A DNA stretch of 64,000 nucleotides from CAISCU01 sp943361925 (GTDB taxonomy: Bacteria > Bacteroidota > Bacteroidia > UKL13-3): positions 6,540 through 70,539 of the forward strand of contig CALRIT020000020.1 of assembly GCA_943361925.1 (NCBI GenBank), in the 5' to 3' direction. Each line of letters begins with the position of its first letter. The stretch's first letter is position 1. The notes below the pieces were generated by a model. The model was not told the DNA's origin and did no database searches. It saw only the letters and a list, made by a program, of their open reading frames with translations. The position numbers were made by a program, and so were the translations under genes. This document shows positions 43,008 to 52,704 of the stretch, one piece after another.

Positions 43008-44324
43008 ATGAAAAAAATTTGGCTTGTTACAAAACGTGAATACATCACCAGGGTAAAAAAGAAATCGTTTTTGGTGATGACACTTTTATCGCCTCTTCTA
43101 ATTGTTTTATTCTACGGAATTATATTTTATTTCAGCTTCAACAAAGATATTTCTGATACTTCAAAAAAAGTTCTTATTGTAGATGAATCTGGTAATTTCG
43201 AAAATCAATTAAAGAATAGTAAGACCATTACATTTGAATATACTGATATTAAGAAAGATGACATAGAAGAAGTTCTTGAAAGTGATGAAAACTATGGAAT
43301 CATTTTTATTCCTGCTAATTCTGATTCTATTAAAGAGCTTGAATTTTTAGGGAAAGAACAACCTAGTTTAAATACCTTAGACTATATAGAATCTCAATTT
43401 TTATCTACCATTAAAAATAAAAAATTATCTGAAAAAGGAATTGATAAAGAGATTTTAACTCAGATAAATAGTCAGAAATTAAACCTAAAAACCATTAAGT
43501 ATACTGAAAAAGGTATTGAGAAAGGCAATTCTGGAGTTACCACAATGATTGGTTTTATTGGTGCTTTCCTAATTTATCTGTTTATATTTTTATATGGAAT
43601 TCAGGTAATGAGAGGTGTTATTGAAGAAAAAACAAATCGCATTGTTGAAGTTATAATTTCATCTGTTAAACCTTTTCAATTGATGATGGGTAAAATCGTT
43701 GGTATAGCTATGGTTGGACTTACTCAGTTTTTACTTTGGATTGTTTTAGTAAGTGTTTTAAGTGGACCTGTTTCAGGAACTGTAATGAATTTAATGGATG
43801 TTTCACCAACAGAAATTGCTGCTTCACAAGGTGCAAATATTCCAGAAAACACAAATGAAGGTGGAATTGGTGGATTTATGAATGATTTAGGAAACTACAA
43901 TTTCACTTTAATCCTTTGTATGTTTTTGTTTTATTTTATTAGTGGATATTTGTTTTATGGTTCTTTGTTTGCAGCTATTGGTTCCGCCGTTGATAATGAA
44001 ACCGATACTCAGCAATTTATGTTTCCTATGACAATGCCTTTAATACTCGCATTTGTTCTTGCACAAAGTGTTGTTGTGAATGCACCTAATGGATCAATTG
44101 CAGTTTGGCTTTCAATGATTCCTTTTACCAGCCCGGTAGTTATGATGGTGAGATTGCCTTTTGGTGTTCCGGTTTGGCAAATCCTGTTATCAATGTTATC
44201 AATGATTTCAGGCTTTATTTTCACAGTTTGGTTGGCAGGAAGAATTTATAGAATTGGTATTTTAACTTTTGGCAAAAAACCAAGTTACAAAGAGATTTGG
44301 AAATGGCTATTTATGAATAATTAA
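43008..44324 (+). CDS. ABC-2 permease, NatB-like
   Basis: The 438-residue permease starts KKIWLVTKREYITRVKKKSF, the usual ABC-2 N-terminus, followed by a membrane segment, an external domain of about 130 residues, and five further segments after residue 175 (for example MIGFIGAFLIYLFIFLYG). GVIEEKTNRIVEVIISSVKPFQLMMGK is the conserved cytoplasmic coupling region, in pieces. It is the membrane half of the transporter with the preceding ATPase; the MFS gene starts directly at its stop. Confidence 0.9.
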   Translation: MKKIWLVTKREYITRVKKKSFLVMTLLSPLLIVLFYGIIFYFSFNKDISDTSKKVLIVDESGNFENQLKNSKTITFEYTDIKKDDIEEVLESDENYGIIFIPANSDSIKELEFLGKEQPSLNTLDYIESQFLSTIKNKKLSEKGIDKEILTQINSQKLNLKTIKYTEKGIEKGNSGVTTMIGFIGAFLIYLFIFLYGIQVMRGVIEEKTNRIVEVIISSVKPFQLMMGKIVGIAMVGLTQFLLWIVLVSVLSGPVSGTVMNLMDVSPTEIAASQGANIPENTNEGGIGGFMNDLGNYNFTLILCMFLFYFISGYLFYGSLFAAIGSAVDNETDTQQFMFPMTMPLILAFVLAQSVVVNAPNGSIAVWLSMIPFTSPVVMMVRLPFGVPVWQILLSMLSMISGFIFTVWLAGRIYRIGILTFGKKPSYKEIWKWLFMNN

Positions 44325-45557
44325 ATGAGCTCAAATCCGGCAAGAACTGTACTTAAAATAAAATCGTATCGTGCATTTTTAGGAACCCGTCTGTTTCTTA
44401 CTTTAGGTTTTCAAATGCAGGCTGTTTTAGTGGGTTGGAGGATTTTTGAACTAACTAAAAATCCTTTATCCCTTGGTTTAATTGGCTTGGCTGAAGCAAT
44501 TCCGGCACTTTCTGTAGCCCTTTATGCCGGTCATTTAGCTGATATTAAAAACAAAAAAAAGATTCTTTTAATTTGTCTTACCGGTTTAATTATTAGTAGT
44601 ATTGGATTGTTTTTAAGCAATACTTCTTTGCTTCAAATTCAAAATGAATCAAGGGTTTTGTTCATGTACTTCTTTATTTTTACTAGTGGAATTGCTCGCG
44701 GATTTTATGCACCTTCATCATTCTCAATCATTCCTAAATTAGTACCTAAAGAATTACTTGTAAATGCAGGGACCTTAAACTCCACAGTTTGGCAATTTGC
44801 GGCTGTTGTTGGTCCAGCAATTGGAGGTTTGATATATGCTTTTGGCGGAATTGATTTAAGTTTTGGTATAATAATTAGTTTCATGCTAATTGGCTTCTTC
44901 AACCTCACAAGAGTGCATGGAGATTTTAGTCCAAGTGGCGGTCAGACTGAAGGAATCGCATTAAGACTTAAAGAAGGAATCAGTTTTGTATTTAACAATA
45001 AGGTGATTCTATCAGCACTTTCTTTAGATTTATTTTCAGTTTTATTTGGAGGTGCAGTCGCTTTATTACCTGTATTTGCCAATGAAATATTAATGGTAGG
45101 ACCAGAAGGATTAGGAATTTTAAGAGCAGCTCCATCTTTGGGAGCAGTTATAACTATGAGTTTCCTTTCAATAAACAAGGCTATTCCACAACCCGGAAAA
45201 ATTCTTATTGCTGCGGTAGCCGGATTTGGAATTTGTATGATAGGTTTTGGCTTATCTGAAAGTTTTATTCTATCAATTATACTCTTGTTTCTTAGTGGAG
45301 CATTTGACAGTGTAAGTGTTGTAATTCGATCAAATATCTTACAACTACAAACTCCAGATCATATGAGAGGAAGAGTTTCTGCAGTGAATACCATGTTTAT
45401 TGGTTCAAGTAATGAAATTGGAGCTTTTGAAAGTGGTTTGGCTGCAAAACTAATGGGAACTGTACCTTCAGTTGTTTTTGGTGGAATTATGACTCTGGCC
45501 ATCGTTGGAATTACCCAAGTGAAAGCCAGAGCCCTTAAAAACTTAAAATTCGAATAA
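44325..45557 (+). CDS. MFS exporter, EntS-like
   Basis: The 410-residue protein has about 12 helices, with ALYAGHLADIKNKKKILL as the characteristic A-loop motif (GxLaDrxgrkk) and ARGFYAPSSFSIIPKLVPKELL typical of the enterobactin-exporter/macrolide-exporter (MFS_3) branch. It is contiguous with the ABC permease, so all three genes are likely one export operon. Substrate unknown; a link to siderophore export is only suggested by the family and by the Fur-like dyad upstream. A mobile element begins one base after its stop. Confidence 0.88.
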   Translation: MSSNPARTVLKIKSYRAFLGTRLFLTLGFQMQAVLVGWRIFELTKNPLSLGLIGLAEAIPALSVALYAGHLADIKNKKKILLICLTGLIISSIGLFLSNTSLLQIQNESRVLFMYFFIFTSGIARGFYAPSSFSIIPKLVPKELLVNAGTLNSTVWQFAAVVGPAIGGLIYAFGGIDLSFGIIISFMLIGFFNLTRVHGDFSPSGGQTEGIALRLKEGISFVFNNKVILSALSLDLFSVLFGGAVALLPVFANEILMVGPEGLGILRAAPSLGAVITMSFLSINKAIPQPGKILIAAVAGFGICMIGFGLSESFILSIILLFLSGAFDSVSVVIRSNILQLQTPDHMRGRVSAVNTMFIGSSNEIGAFESGLAAKLMGTVPSVVFGGIMTLAIVGITQVKARALKNLKFE

Positions 45558-45806
45558 TTAGGGCCTGCTGAAAATCTTTATTAGGACTTATTATCAATCA
45601 ATTAGAACGTGTTTTAATTATCAAAATGTTGGGTTTTAAGAACAATTTCTTAAAAATACTTACTTTAAATAAAATTAGTTTTCAAATTAAATAAAGACAG
45701 AAACAGGCCATATTTGTCGTTGCTGCCAAATTGAAGTATGATGTATACATCTAATTTGGCAGCGTCTAAAATCTGACCTGTTTCTGTCTTTTTCAGCAGG
45801 CCCTAA
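45558..45806. mobile_element. MITE-like element with 17-bp perfect inverted ends
   Basis: TTAGGGCCTGCTGAAAA (45558-45574) is the exact reverse complement of 45790-45806. If a TA is the target duplication (45559-45560 and 45804-45805), the element is 243 bp, from GGGCC to GGCCC. Inside are further nested inverted repeats: AAAGACAGAAACAGG (45693-45707) with CCTGTTTCTGTCTTT (45777-45791), and GCTGCCAAATT with AATTTGGCAGC (about 45722-45763) around GATGTATACATC. No transposase frame is present. It fills the gap between the convergent MFS and lon stop codons. Confidence 0.8.
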
Positions 45807-48290
45807 CTAAGATTTCGATTTCTTTTTAACTTCTTTAGTTTTTAATTGAATTGGATTTGGAACTAATTCTTCCAATAAAGCTACATCCAATACTTCCAGC
45901 ATGTTTTTAACAAAATGGAATTTTAAATCTTTTAAATAATCTGCTTTTATATCATCAATATCTTTTCTGTTTGCTTCACATAAAATAATATCGGTGATAC
46001 CTGCTCTTTTTGCAGCAAGAATTTTTTCTTTAACTCCTCCAATTGGCAATACTTTTCCTCTTAAAGTTATTTCGCCTGTCATGGCCAAATTAGGCATTAT
46101 CTTTCTTTGTGTGAAAACCGATGCCAATGAAGTTAACATGGTAATTCCTGCTGAAGGTCCGTCTTTTGGAACTGCACCTGCAGGCACATGTATATGCAAA
46201 TCAAATTGGTCGAAAACTTCCGGATTGATTTGTAAATAAGCACAATGTGATTTTAAAAATGTTAGTGCAGTAATTGCTGATTCCTTCATCACTTCACCTA
46301 AATGACCTGTTAAAGTCAGTTTTCCTTTTCCTGGAGTTAATCTACTTTCTACAAAAAGTATCTCCCCTCCTACACTTGTCCAAGCTAAACCCGTAACAAC
46401 ACCGGCAACATCATTTCCCTGATAAATTTCTTTTTCTATTCTTTCTGCTCCAAGAATTTGGTGAACTTTTTCAAGAGTTAGTTTTTTATCATACTTATTC
46501 TCCATCACTTTTTCTTTAGCAAAATGACGAGCAATTGAAGCAATCTGTTTTTCTAATCCACGAACACCACTTTCTCTGGTATAAGATTCAACTATTTTCT
46601 CCAAAACATCAGCAGAAATATCAAAATCCTTGGTACCTAAACCATGGTTCTTTTTCTGACGTGGAATTAAGTATTTAATAGCAATTTGAATTTTTTCTTC
46701 GATGGTATAACCATTTATTTCAATGATTTCCATCCTATCCAATAAAGCAGGTTGAACTGTATCCAATGAATTTGCAGTAGCAATAAACATTACTTTCGAC
46801 AAATCATATTCAATCTCAACATAGTTATCGTAAAAGCTACCATTTTGCTCCGGGTCTAAAACCTCCAGCAATGCACTCGATGGATCTCCTCTAAAACTAT
46901 TACCTAACTTATCAATCTCATCTAAAACAAAAACAGGATTACCTGATTTTACTTTTTTTAGATTTTGAATGATTCTTCCTGGCATCGCACCAATATAAGT
47001 TCTGCGGTGTCCACGGATTTCACTTTCATCATGTAATCCACCTAAAGCAACTCTAGCATATTTACGTCCAAGTGCTTTTGCAATAGATTTACCCAATGAT
47101 GTTTTACCAACTCCCGGAGGGCCGTACAAGCAAAGAATTGGACTTTTTAAATCATTTTTCAGTTTGATAACAGCCAAATATTCTAAAATTCTTTGTTTTA
47201 CTTTTTCTAAACCAAAATGGTCTTCATCAAGTATTTTCTGGGCTCTTTTTAAATCGAAATTATCTTTTGAAATTTCATCCCATGGAAGATCCAAAAGCAA
47301 TTGCAAATAGTTTATTTGAATGCTGTAATCAGGAGCCATTGGATTGATTCTTCTTAATTTTTCAATCTCTTTTTGAAATGCTTCTTTCACATGAATTGCC
47401 CATTTCTTTTCATGAGATGCTTTCATTAAGTTTTCAATTTCTCTTTCAGGAGAATCGCCACCTAATTCTTCTTGAATCGCTTTGATTTGTTGTTGCAAGA
47501 AGAAATCTCTTTGTTGCTTATCTAAATCACCACGAACTTTACTTTCAATTTGGGCTTTAAGTTCAGTAAACTGAAAATCCTTATTTAAAGCCTCCAAAAC
47601 TCTTGAAGCACGCGATTTGAAATCAAGTAATTCAAGAATTTGTTGTTTTACTGAAACTTCCGCATTTAAGTTAGAAGCAACAAAATTTACTAAATAACTT
47701 GGTGTTTTTATATTTCTGATTGCAATACCTGCCTCACTTGGAATATGCGGCGACATTGAAACAATTTTTTGTGAAATTTCCTTGATTGATTCAACTATAG
47801 CTAATGACTCATCATCGCCATTATAATCCATTTCTTCTAAAGCTTCAACCTCACAAGTTAAGTATGGTGTATTAGAGATTTGCTTTAATAATTTGAACCT
47901 TCTTTTACCTTGAATAACAGCCATTGTGCTGCCATCAGGCATTTTAATCATTCTTACAATACTGGCCATTGTTCCATAAACATAGATATCCTTCATTTCA
48001 GGATCTTCAGTATCAGAACTAAGTTGAGTAACAACACCAACCATTTTAGGACCTGTTTTATTTACATCCTTTAAAAGTTGAATAGAGCGGTCTCTTCCAA
48101 CAGTAATTGGAATTACAACACCTGGAAACAAAACGGTATTTCTTAGCGGTAAAATTGGCAGAATTTCAGGAACATTTTCCTTGTTTAATGCCTCTTCTTC
48201 TTCCTGACTCAATAAAGATATAAAATCAGCTGAATCGGATTCATCATTTATAAGATTGCTCAATAACAGATTATCAGGACCTTTTTTCAT
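45807..48290 (-). CDS. lon: ATP-dependent protease Lon
   Basis: The 827-residue protein has the N-terminal substrate domain (LPILPLRNTVLFPGVVIP), the AAA+ module with Walker A GPPGVGKTS (near residue 393) and Walker B VFVLDEIDK, and the C-terminal protease domain with the catalytic serine in KDGPSAGIT (near 710) and the lysine downstream in PIGGVKEKILAAKRAG. It degrades misfolded and regulatory proteins in the cytoplasm. A bulged dyad (48341-48370) lies in the upstream gap. Its stop codon touches the MITE-like element. Confidence 0.97.
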   Translation of the reverse strand: MKKGPDNLLLSNLINDESDSADFISLLSQEEEEALNKENVPEILPILPLRNTVLFPGVVIPITVGRDRSIQLLKDVNKTGPKMVGVVTQLSSDTEDPEMKDIYVYGTMASIVRMIKMPDGSTMAVIQGKRRFKLLKQISNTPYLTCEVEALEEMDYNGDDESLAIVESIKEISQKIVSMSPHIPSEAGIAIRNIKTPSYLVNFVASNLNAEVSVKQQILELLDFKSRASRVLEALNKDFQFTELKAQIESKVRGDLDKQQRDFFLQQQIKAIQEELGGDSPEREIENLMKASHEKKWAIHVKEAFQKEIEKLRRINPMAPDYSIQINYLQLLLDLPWDEISKDNFDLKRAQKILDEDHFGLEKVKQRILEYLAVIKLKNDLKSPILCLYGPPGVGKTSLGKSIAKALGRKYARVALGGLHDESEIRGHRRTYIGAMPGRIIQNLKKVKSGNPVFVLDEIDKLGNSFRGDPSSALLEVLDPEQNGSFYDNYVEIEYDLSKVMFIATANSLDTVQPALLDRMEIIEINGYTIEEKIQIAIKYLIPRQKKNHGLGTKDFDISADVLEKIVESYTRESGVRGLEKQIASIARHFAKEKVMENKYDKKLTLEKVHQILGAERIEKEIYQGNDVAGVVTGLAWTSVGGEILFVESRLTPGKGKLTLTGHLGEVMKESAITALTFLKSHCAYLQINPEVFDQFDLHIHVPAGAVPKDGPSAGITMLTSLASVFTQRKIMPNLAMTGEITLRGKVLPIGGVKEKILAAKRAGITDIILCEANRKDIDDIKADYLKDLKFHFVKNMLEVLDVALLEELVPNPIQLKTKEVKKKSKS

Positions 48291-48371
48291 AATTTCTTAA
48301 TATTAGTTCTCCGAAGAGCATACAATTTATTCAATTCACGTGCCATCATTTAAAATTGTCAAATATGGCAG

Positions 48372-49109
48372 TTAATTTTGGCTGAGTTGATGAATTAAAA
48401 TCCCACAAGCAACAGCAGCATTTAAACTTTCAGCTTCTCCAATTCGAGGAATAGTAATAGTTTGACTAATAAATTCTTTTAAATCATCGCTTATTCCACT
48501 TCCTTCATTACCAATTAATAAAATTGATGTATTTTTAATTTCAACCTGATTTACAGGAATTCCAACCATATCCGCAGCTAAAACCGGGAGTTTTAAATCA
48601 TTAAACCATTTTTTTAAATCACCATAATGGACACTAACTCTGCCAATAGAACCCATGCTTGATTGAATCACTTTATTATTATAACAATCGGCTGTTGATT
48701 CCGTACAAAGAATATCTTTTATACCATACCAATCAGCAATTCTAATGATTGTACCTAAATTTCCTGGGTCTTGAATAGTATCTAAAGCAATTATAAATCG
48801 ATTTTTCAACAAATCTTTATTAGATGTTTTAGGAATTTCAAACAGCGCCAAAACCTCTCTCGGACTTTTTAAATTGCTAATTAATTCCATTTCTTTCCCA
48901 CTTATAATCTGTATTTTAGAGGATGGAACTTGAGCAAATTCTTTTTCAGAAATTACCTCTGAATAACAATACAATTGTTTTAAATTCAATCCTGAAATTA
49001 ACAAATCTCCTGTTAGCTTCTTACCTTCGGAAACGAAAACTTGGTGTTCAGTCCTTGCTTTCTTATCTTTCAACGACTTTATTAACTTGATATCAGACTT
49101 TAACAACAT
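48372..49109 (-). CDS. TrmH/SpoU-family RNA 2'-O-methyltransferase
   Basis: The 245-residue SPOUT enzyme has the N-terminal substrate-binding domain (KARTEHQVFVSEGKKL) and the knotted catalytic domain: FIIALDTIQDPGNLGTIIRIADW (motif 1, in pieces), LLIGNEGSGISDDL (motif 2) and IPRIGEAESLNAAVACGIL (motif 3, with the SAM-binding residues). The target (23S rRNA or a tRNA) is not clear. The ATG at 49109 is preferred; an upstream in-frame start at 49160 lies inside the divergent gene's signal peptide. The two genes overlap head-to-head by 23 bp. Confidence 0.9.
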   Translation of the reverse strand: MLLKSDIKLIKSLKDKKARTEHQVFVSEGKKLTGDLLISGLNLKQLYCYSEVISEKEFAQVPSSKIQIISGKEMELISNLKSPREVLALFEIPKTSNKDLLKNRFIIALDTIQDPGNLGTIIRIADWYGIKDILCTESTADCYNNKVIQSSMGSIGRVSVHYGDLKKWFNDLKLPVLAADMVGIPVNQVEIKNTSILLIGNEGSGISDDLKEFISQTITIPRIGEAESLNAAVACGILIHQLSQN

Positions 49110-51414
49110 AGGAAAAATACTTTTGCTGGCTTTAATAGTTGGCTTTAGCGGTGCATGCAATATAGCTAAACATGCTCGTAATGAGGGAACCTTTCTTTAT
49201 AAAAACAATATCAAAATTAAAGAAACCGAGATTGCACGGTTTTATTCTTCTGATTTAGAGTCACAACTTAAACAAGTTCCTAATAAAAAATTACTAGGAT
49301 TTTATAGACTTCGTTTAAGATTATATTTTCTTGGAATTGGCGGAAATGACAATAAATTCAAGCGTTTTCTGAGATACAATATTGGAGAACCGCCTGTAAT
49401 TTTAGATAGCACCTATATTGATGCCGGTGTTAAAAGTATGAAGTCGTTTTTAAAAACTCAAGGGTTTTATTATCCTGAAATTACTTATCAAATTTCCGGC
49501 AAAAAACACAAGGCAAATCTAAATTTTGATGTTTCTTTAGGTAAACCTTATATTTTGTATAGTATTCGAAATCACATCTCAGATAAAAAAATCGATTCGA
49601 TTGTAACTGCTAATGGAGATGACTCGTATTTGAGAGAAGGAAATCCTTTAAAGCTTGAAAATTTATTCAATGAACAAAACCGAATTACTGAACTACTTAG
49701 AAGTAATGGTTATTATTCGTTTAATAAAGAAGCCATTGAGTTTGATTTTGATACTGCATGGGAATCCAATTATAGAAGTTTCATTGGGCTAAATATTAAA
49801 AATCCTGAAAACTTCAAACAACATGAAATCTTTTCAATAAAAGATATCAATGTTGAAATTGATTTGCCCGGATTGAACGATAGTTTAAAATCAAAAGACA
49901 CCTTAAAACTCGAAAACTATAATTTCATCAGCAATGGATACAAATTAAATCCTAAAATATTTGCGCCATTAATTTCGGTTAAACCGGGTAGTTTGTTTAG
50001 TCAAAGAAGATCAAATAGAACCTTTCAAAGATTAAACGATTTGCAATTGTTTCGGTCAGTTAATATTTCAGCTAATATCAGCAGCAATAAAGCAGATTCT
50101 AATAAACTTAATTATAATATTAGGTTAATTCCTGCTAAAAAGTATGACCTTTCATTTGAACCACAGATTATTACTACCGACCAAGCCAATTTGGTTACGG
50201 GTTCAACTTTTAGAAATTATGGTTTTGCTACCATGGCAACCACCAATATCAATAATATATTTAATGGAGCCGAAATCCTTCAGATTAGATATCGAATTTC
50301 ATTGGAGGCTCAAAGAGGTCCAACTATACCTACTAAACCATTTTTTAATAGTTTTGAATCAAGTTTAAGTGCCAATTTAATTATACCAAAACTTATAGGA
50401 TTAACATTTTTGAATAATTCATTTTCAAGTACAGTCAATAAAACCATTATTGCTTCATCAGTAATCTATGAACAAAATGTCAGTTGGTTGAGAAATGTAT
50501 TTACTGTTGGTTTAAACTACCAATTTTCAAAAAGACAAATTACCTATAATTTTGCTCCTGCTGAAATTAGTTTTATCAAAACAAATTTTGCTAATGATGA
50601 ACTTGAAATTCAAAGCAAAAATGATCCATATTTACAAAGCATTTTCGCGAATAACCTTATTACAAATAGCCGTTTCGGATTACTCTATTCAAATCAGGGA
50701 AACAAAAAAATAAAGAATTATATCTACTTTAGATGGGATGCGATTGAAATTGCAGGAATTATTCCTCGCTTAATTTTTAAAGCATTAAATAAAGAGGAAA
50801 ACGACAGTGGTTATTATACTATATACAACGTAAGATTCTTTAATTATATCAAATCTTATGCAGATTTTAGATACAATCATTTTTTAGATGTAAATAATCG
50901 AATAGTATTTAGGATAGCAGGTGGATTGGCTTTACCATTTTGGAATTCTCCGGATTTTGTGCCTTTCGACAAACGTTTCTTTAATGGAGGCGCAAATAGT
51001 ATTAGAGCATTTCTACCAAGATCTTTGGGACCGGGTTCTTATAATGTAGCTGGACAATTAGATAGAAGTGGTGATGTTAAAATAGAAGCCAATGTTGAAT
51101 TAAGGTTCAATTTGTTTAACAGGTATTTTGAAGGAGCCGTTTTTGCTGATGCAGGAAATATTTGGCGAATAAAAGATGATGGTAGAGAAGGTGCTGCTTT
51201 TCAATTAGAATCGTTTTATAAACAATTGGCAGCAGGCACCGGAGTAGGACTTCGCTTGAATTTAGATTTTCTTGTATTCAGGGTAGATTGGGCATTACCG
51301 GTATTTGATCCAAGAAAAAATGAAAAAGAAAGATTCGTTTTAAAAACTTATAGCGACCTTGGTTTGTTATGGGATGAATCTATATTCAACTTCGGAGTTG
51401 GTTACCCTTTTTAA
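49087..51414 (+). CDS. BamA/TamA-family outer-membrane assembly protein
   Basis: The 775-residue protein has a lipoprotein-like N-terminus (ILLLALIVGFSGAC, lipobox GAC at residue 24), two or three POTRA-like repeats in the first half and an Omp85 C-terminal barrel marked by FFNGGANSIRAFLPRSLGPG and a terminal phenylalanine (GVGYPF). Family members fold or translocate outer-membrane proteins. No ATG exists before about residue 110, so the start is probably TTG at 49087; that start overlaps the divergent methyltransferase gene by 23 bp. Confidence 0.88.
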   Translation: MISDFNNIGKILLLALIVGFSGACNIAKHARNEGTFLYKNNIKIKETEIARFYSSDLESQLKQVPNKKLLGFYRLRLRLYFLGIGGNDNKFKRFLRYNIGEPPVILDSTYIDAGVKSMKSFLKTQGFYYPEITYQISGKKHKANLNFDVSLGKPYILYSIRNHISDKKIDSIVTANGDDSYLREGNPLKLENLFNEQNRITELLRSNGYYSFNKEAIEFDFDTAWESNYRSFIGLNIKNPENFKQHEIFSIKDINVEIDLPGLNDSLKSKDTLKLENYNFISNGYKLNPKIFAPLISVKPGSLFSQRRSNRTFQRLNDLQLFRSVNISANISSNKADSNKLNYNIRLIPAKKYDLSFEPQIITTDQANLVTGSTFRNYGFATMATTNINNIFNGAEILQIRYRISLEAQRGPTIPTKPFFNSFESSLSANLIIPKLIGLTFLNNSFSSTVNKTIIASSVIYEQNVSWLRNVFTVGLNYQFSKRQITYNFAPAEISFIKTNFANDELEIQSKNDPYLQSIFANNLITNSRFGLLYSNQGNKKIKNYIYFRWDAIEIAGIIPRLIFKALNKEENDSGYYTIYNVRFFNYIKSYADFRYNHFLDVNNRIVFRIAGGLALPFWNSPDFVPFDKRFFNGGANSIRAFLPRSLGPGSYNVAGQLDRSGDVKIEANVELRFNLFNRYFEGAVFADAGNIWRIKDDGREGAAFQLESFYKQLAAGTGVGLRLNLDFLVFRVDWALPVFDPRKNEKERFVLKTYSDLGLLWDESIFNFGVGYPF

Positions 51415-51420
51415 TTTAAT

Positions 51421-52389
51421 ATGCTTGAAATATTACTCAGTAGCTTAAGTTCGCCCATAGTGCTCGCTTTTGTTTTAGGTGTTTTTGCTACCTTAATCAA
51501 AAGTGATTTAAAATTCCCCGATAGTTTATACCAAAGTTTAACCATTTACCTGCTTTTTGCTATTGGAATAAAAGGCGGTGTTAAACTATCAGCCAGTAGT
51601 TTCAGTGAGGTTTATAAAATTAGTATTGCAGCCATTTTTATGAGTTGTATGATTCCGGTTTGGGTTTACCTCATTTTAAGATTTTTAGCAAAATTTGATT
51701 CAATTAATTCAGCTGCAATGGCTGCACATTTTGGTTCTGTAAGCGTTGTAACATTTAGTCAAACCTCTGTTTATTTAGAACAAAAAGGCATCGTTTCGGA
51801 AGGATTTATGCCTGCCATGTTAGCCATCATGGAAGTACCTGCTATTATGATTGCCATATTTATTGCCAGAAAATATTCAGATTCAAAAGGTGAATCAGGC
51901 AGTAAAATTATGCATGAATTGCTCACAGGAAAAGGAAGTTTATTATTAACAGGCGGATTAATCATTGGATTGATTACAGGTAAAAAAGGTTTTGAACAAG
52001 TATCTCCATTTTTTGAAGTACCATTTAAAGGAATTCTTTGTTTGTTTTTACTTGAAGTTGGATTAGTAACAGGTAGAAGATTATCAGACTTAAGAAAAGT
52101 AGGTTTTAAGCTGATATTTTTTGGAATACTAATTCCGGTTTTAAATGGACTTATTGGTTCTATGCTGGCAACTTGGGCAGGATTAGGAATTGGTGGAACA
52201 ACCTTATTCGCAGTTTTATGCGCCAGTGCATCTTATATCGCTGCACCTGCAGCAATCAGAATGGCTTTACCAGAAGCAAATCCCGGATATTATCTAACAG
52301 CATCATTGGCAATTGCCTTTCCTTTTAATGTAACTTTAGGTATTCCTTTGTATCTCAATTTCTCACAATGGCTTCATCAATTTAACTAA
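51421..52389 (+). CDS. sbtA: SbtA-like sodium-dependent bicarbonate transporter
   Basis: The 322-residue membrane protein has about ten helices in two inverted halves (SPIVLAFVLGVFATLIKSD at the start; AIGIKGG; SLAIAFPFNVTLGIPLYL at the end) and matches the SbtA/DUF897 family. Cyanobacterial SbtA imports bicarbonate with sodium; relatives in heterotrophs are less studied. The gene directly downstream encodes an SbtB-like PII protein, the known regulator of SbtA, strengthening the call. It begins six bases after the BamA-like stop. Confidence 0.85.
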   Translation: MLEILLSSLSSPIVLAFVLGVFATLIKSDLKFPDSLYQSLTIYLLFAIGIKGGVKLSASSFSEVYKISIAAIFMSCMIPVWVYLILRFLAKFDSINSAAMAAHFGSVSVVTFSQTSVYLEQKGIVSEGFMPAMLAIMEVPAIMIAIFIARKYSDSKGESGSKIMHELLTGKGSLLLTGGLIIGLITGKKGFEQVSPFFEVPFKGILCLFLLEVGLVTGRRLSDLRKVGFKLIFFGILIPVLNGLIGSMLATWAGLGIGGTTLFAVLCASASYIAAPAAIRMALPEANPGYYLTASLAIAFPFNVTLGIPLYLNFSQWLHQFN

Positions 52390-52393
52390 ATCT

Positions 52394-52696
52394 ATGAAAC
52401 TAGTCCCATTAAAACTCCTTACAATTATTGCACTGGATGCACTTGAACAAAAATTAATCGCCGACATCAAACAATGTGGAAGTAAAGGTTATACCATTTC
52501 TGAAGTTGAAGGAGAAGGTATTCACTCAAAACACTTCACCAACTGGGAAGGAAGAAATATCAAAATTGAAACTCTGGTTAAAGAAGAAGTTGCCAATAAA
52601 ATTCTCGAAATTATTTCAAGTAAGTACTTTGGTAAATACTCAATCGTATGCTTTTTAAGCACTGTTGAAGTACTTAGACCTGAAAAATTTGAATAA
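52394..52696 (+). CDS. sbtB: SbtB-like PII-family signalling protein
   Basis: The 100-residue protein has the ferredoxin-like PII fold (KLLTIIALDALEQKLIADIK, GYTISEVEGEG, WEGRNIKIETLV, SIVCFLSTVEVLRPEKF). The T-loop segment is short and lacks the uridylylated tyrosine motif of GlnB. It also lacks the C-terminal CGPxGC redox loop seen in many cyanobacterial SbtB proteins. SbtB trimers bind adenine nucleotides including cAMP and plug SbtA. It follows sbtA by four bases and converges on the PKD gene, ending eight bases before its stop. Confidence 0.8.
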   Translation: MKLVPLKLLTIIALDALEQKLIADIKQCGSKGYTISEVEGEGIHSKHFTNWEGRNIKIETLVKEEVANKILEIISSKYFGKYSIVCFLSTVEVLRPEKFE

Positions 52697-52704
52697 GGTT
52701 TTTT

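Noticed and set aside
45558..45806. CRISPR-like or tandem repeat array
   Set aside because: The repeats are inverted and nested, each occurring once per arm, with no regular direct repeats or spacers.
49110..49160. Longer N-terminus for the TrmH-family protein
   Set aside because: The additional 17 residues have no family similarity and would extend the divergent overlap into the BamA-like signal peptide.
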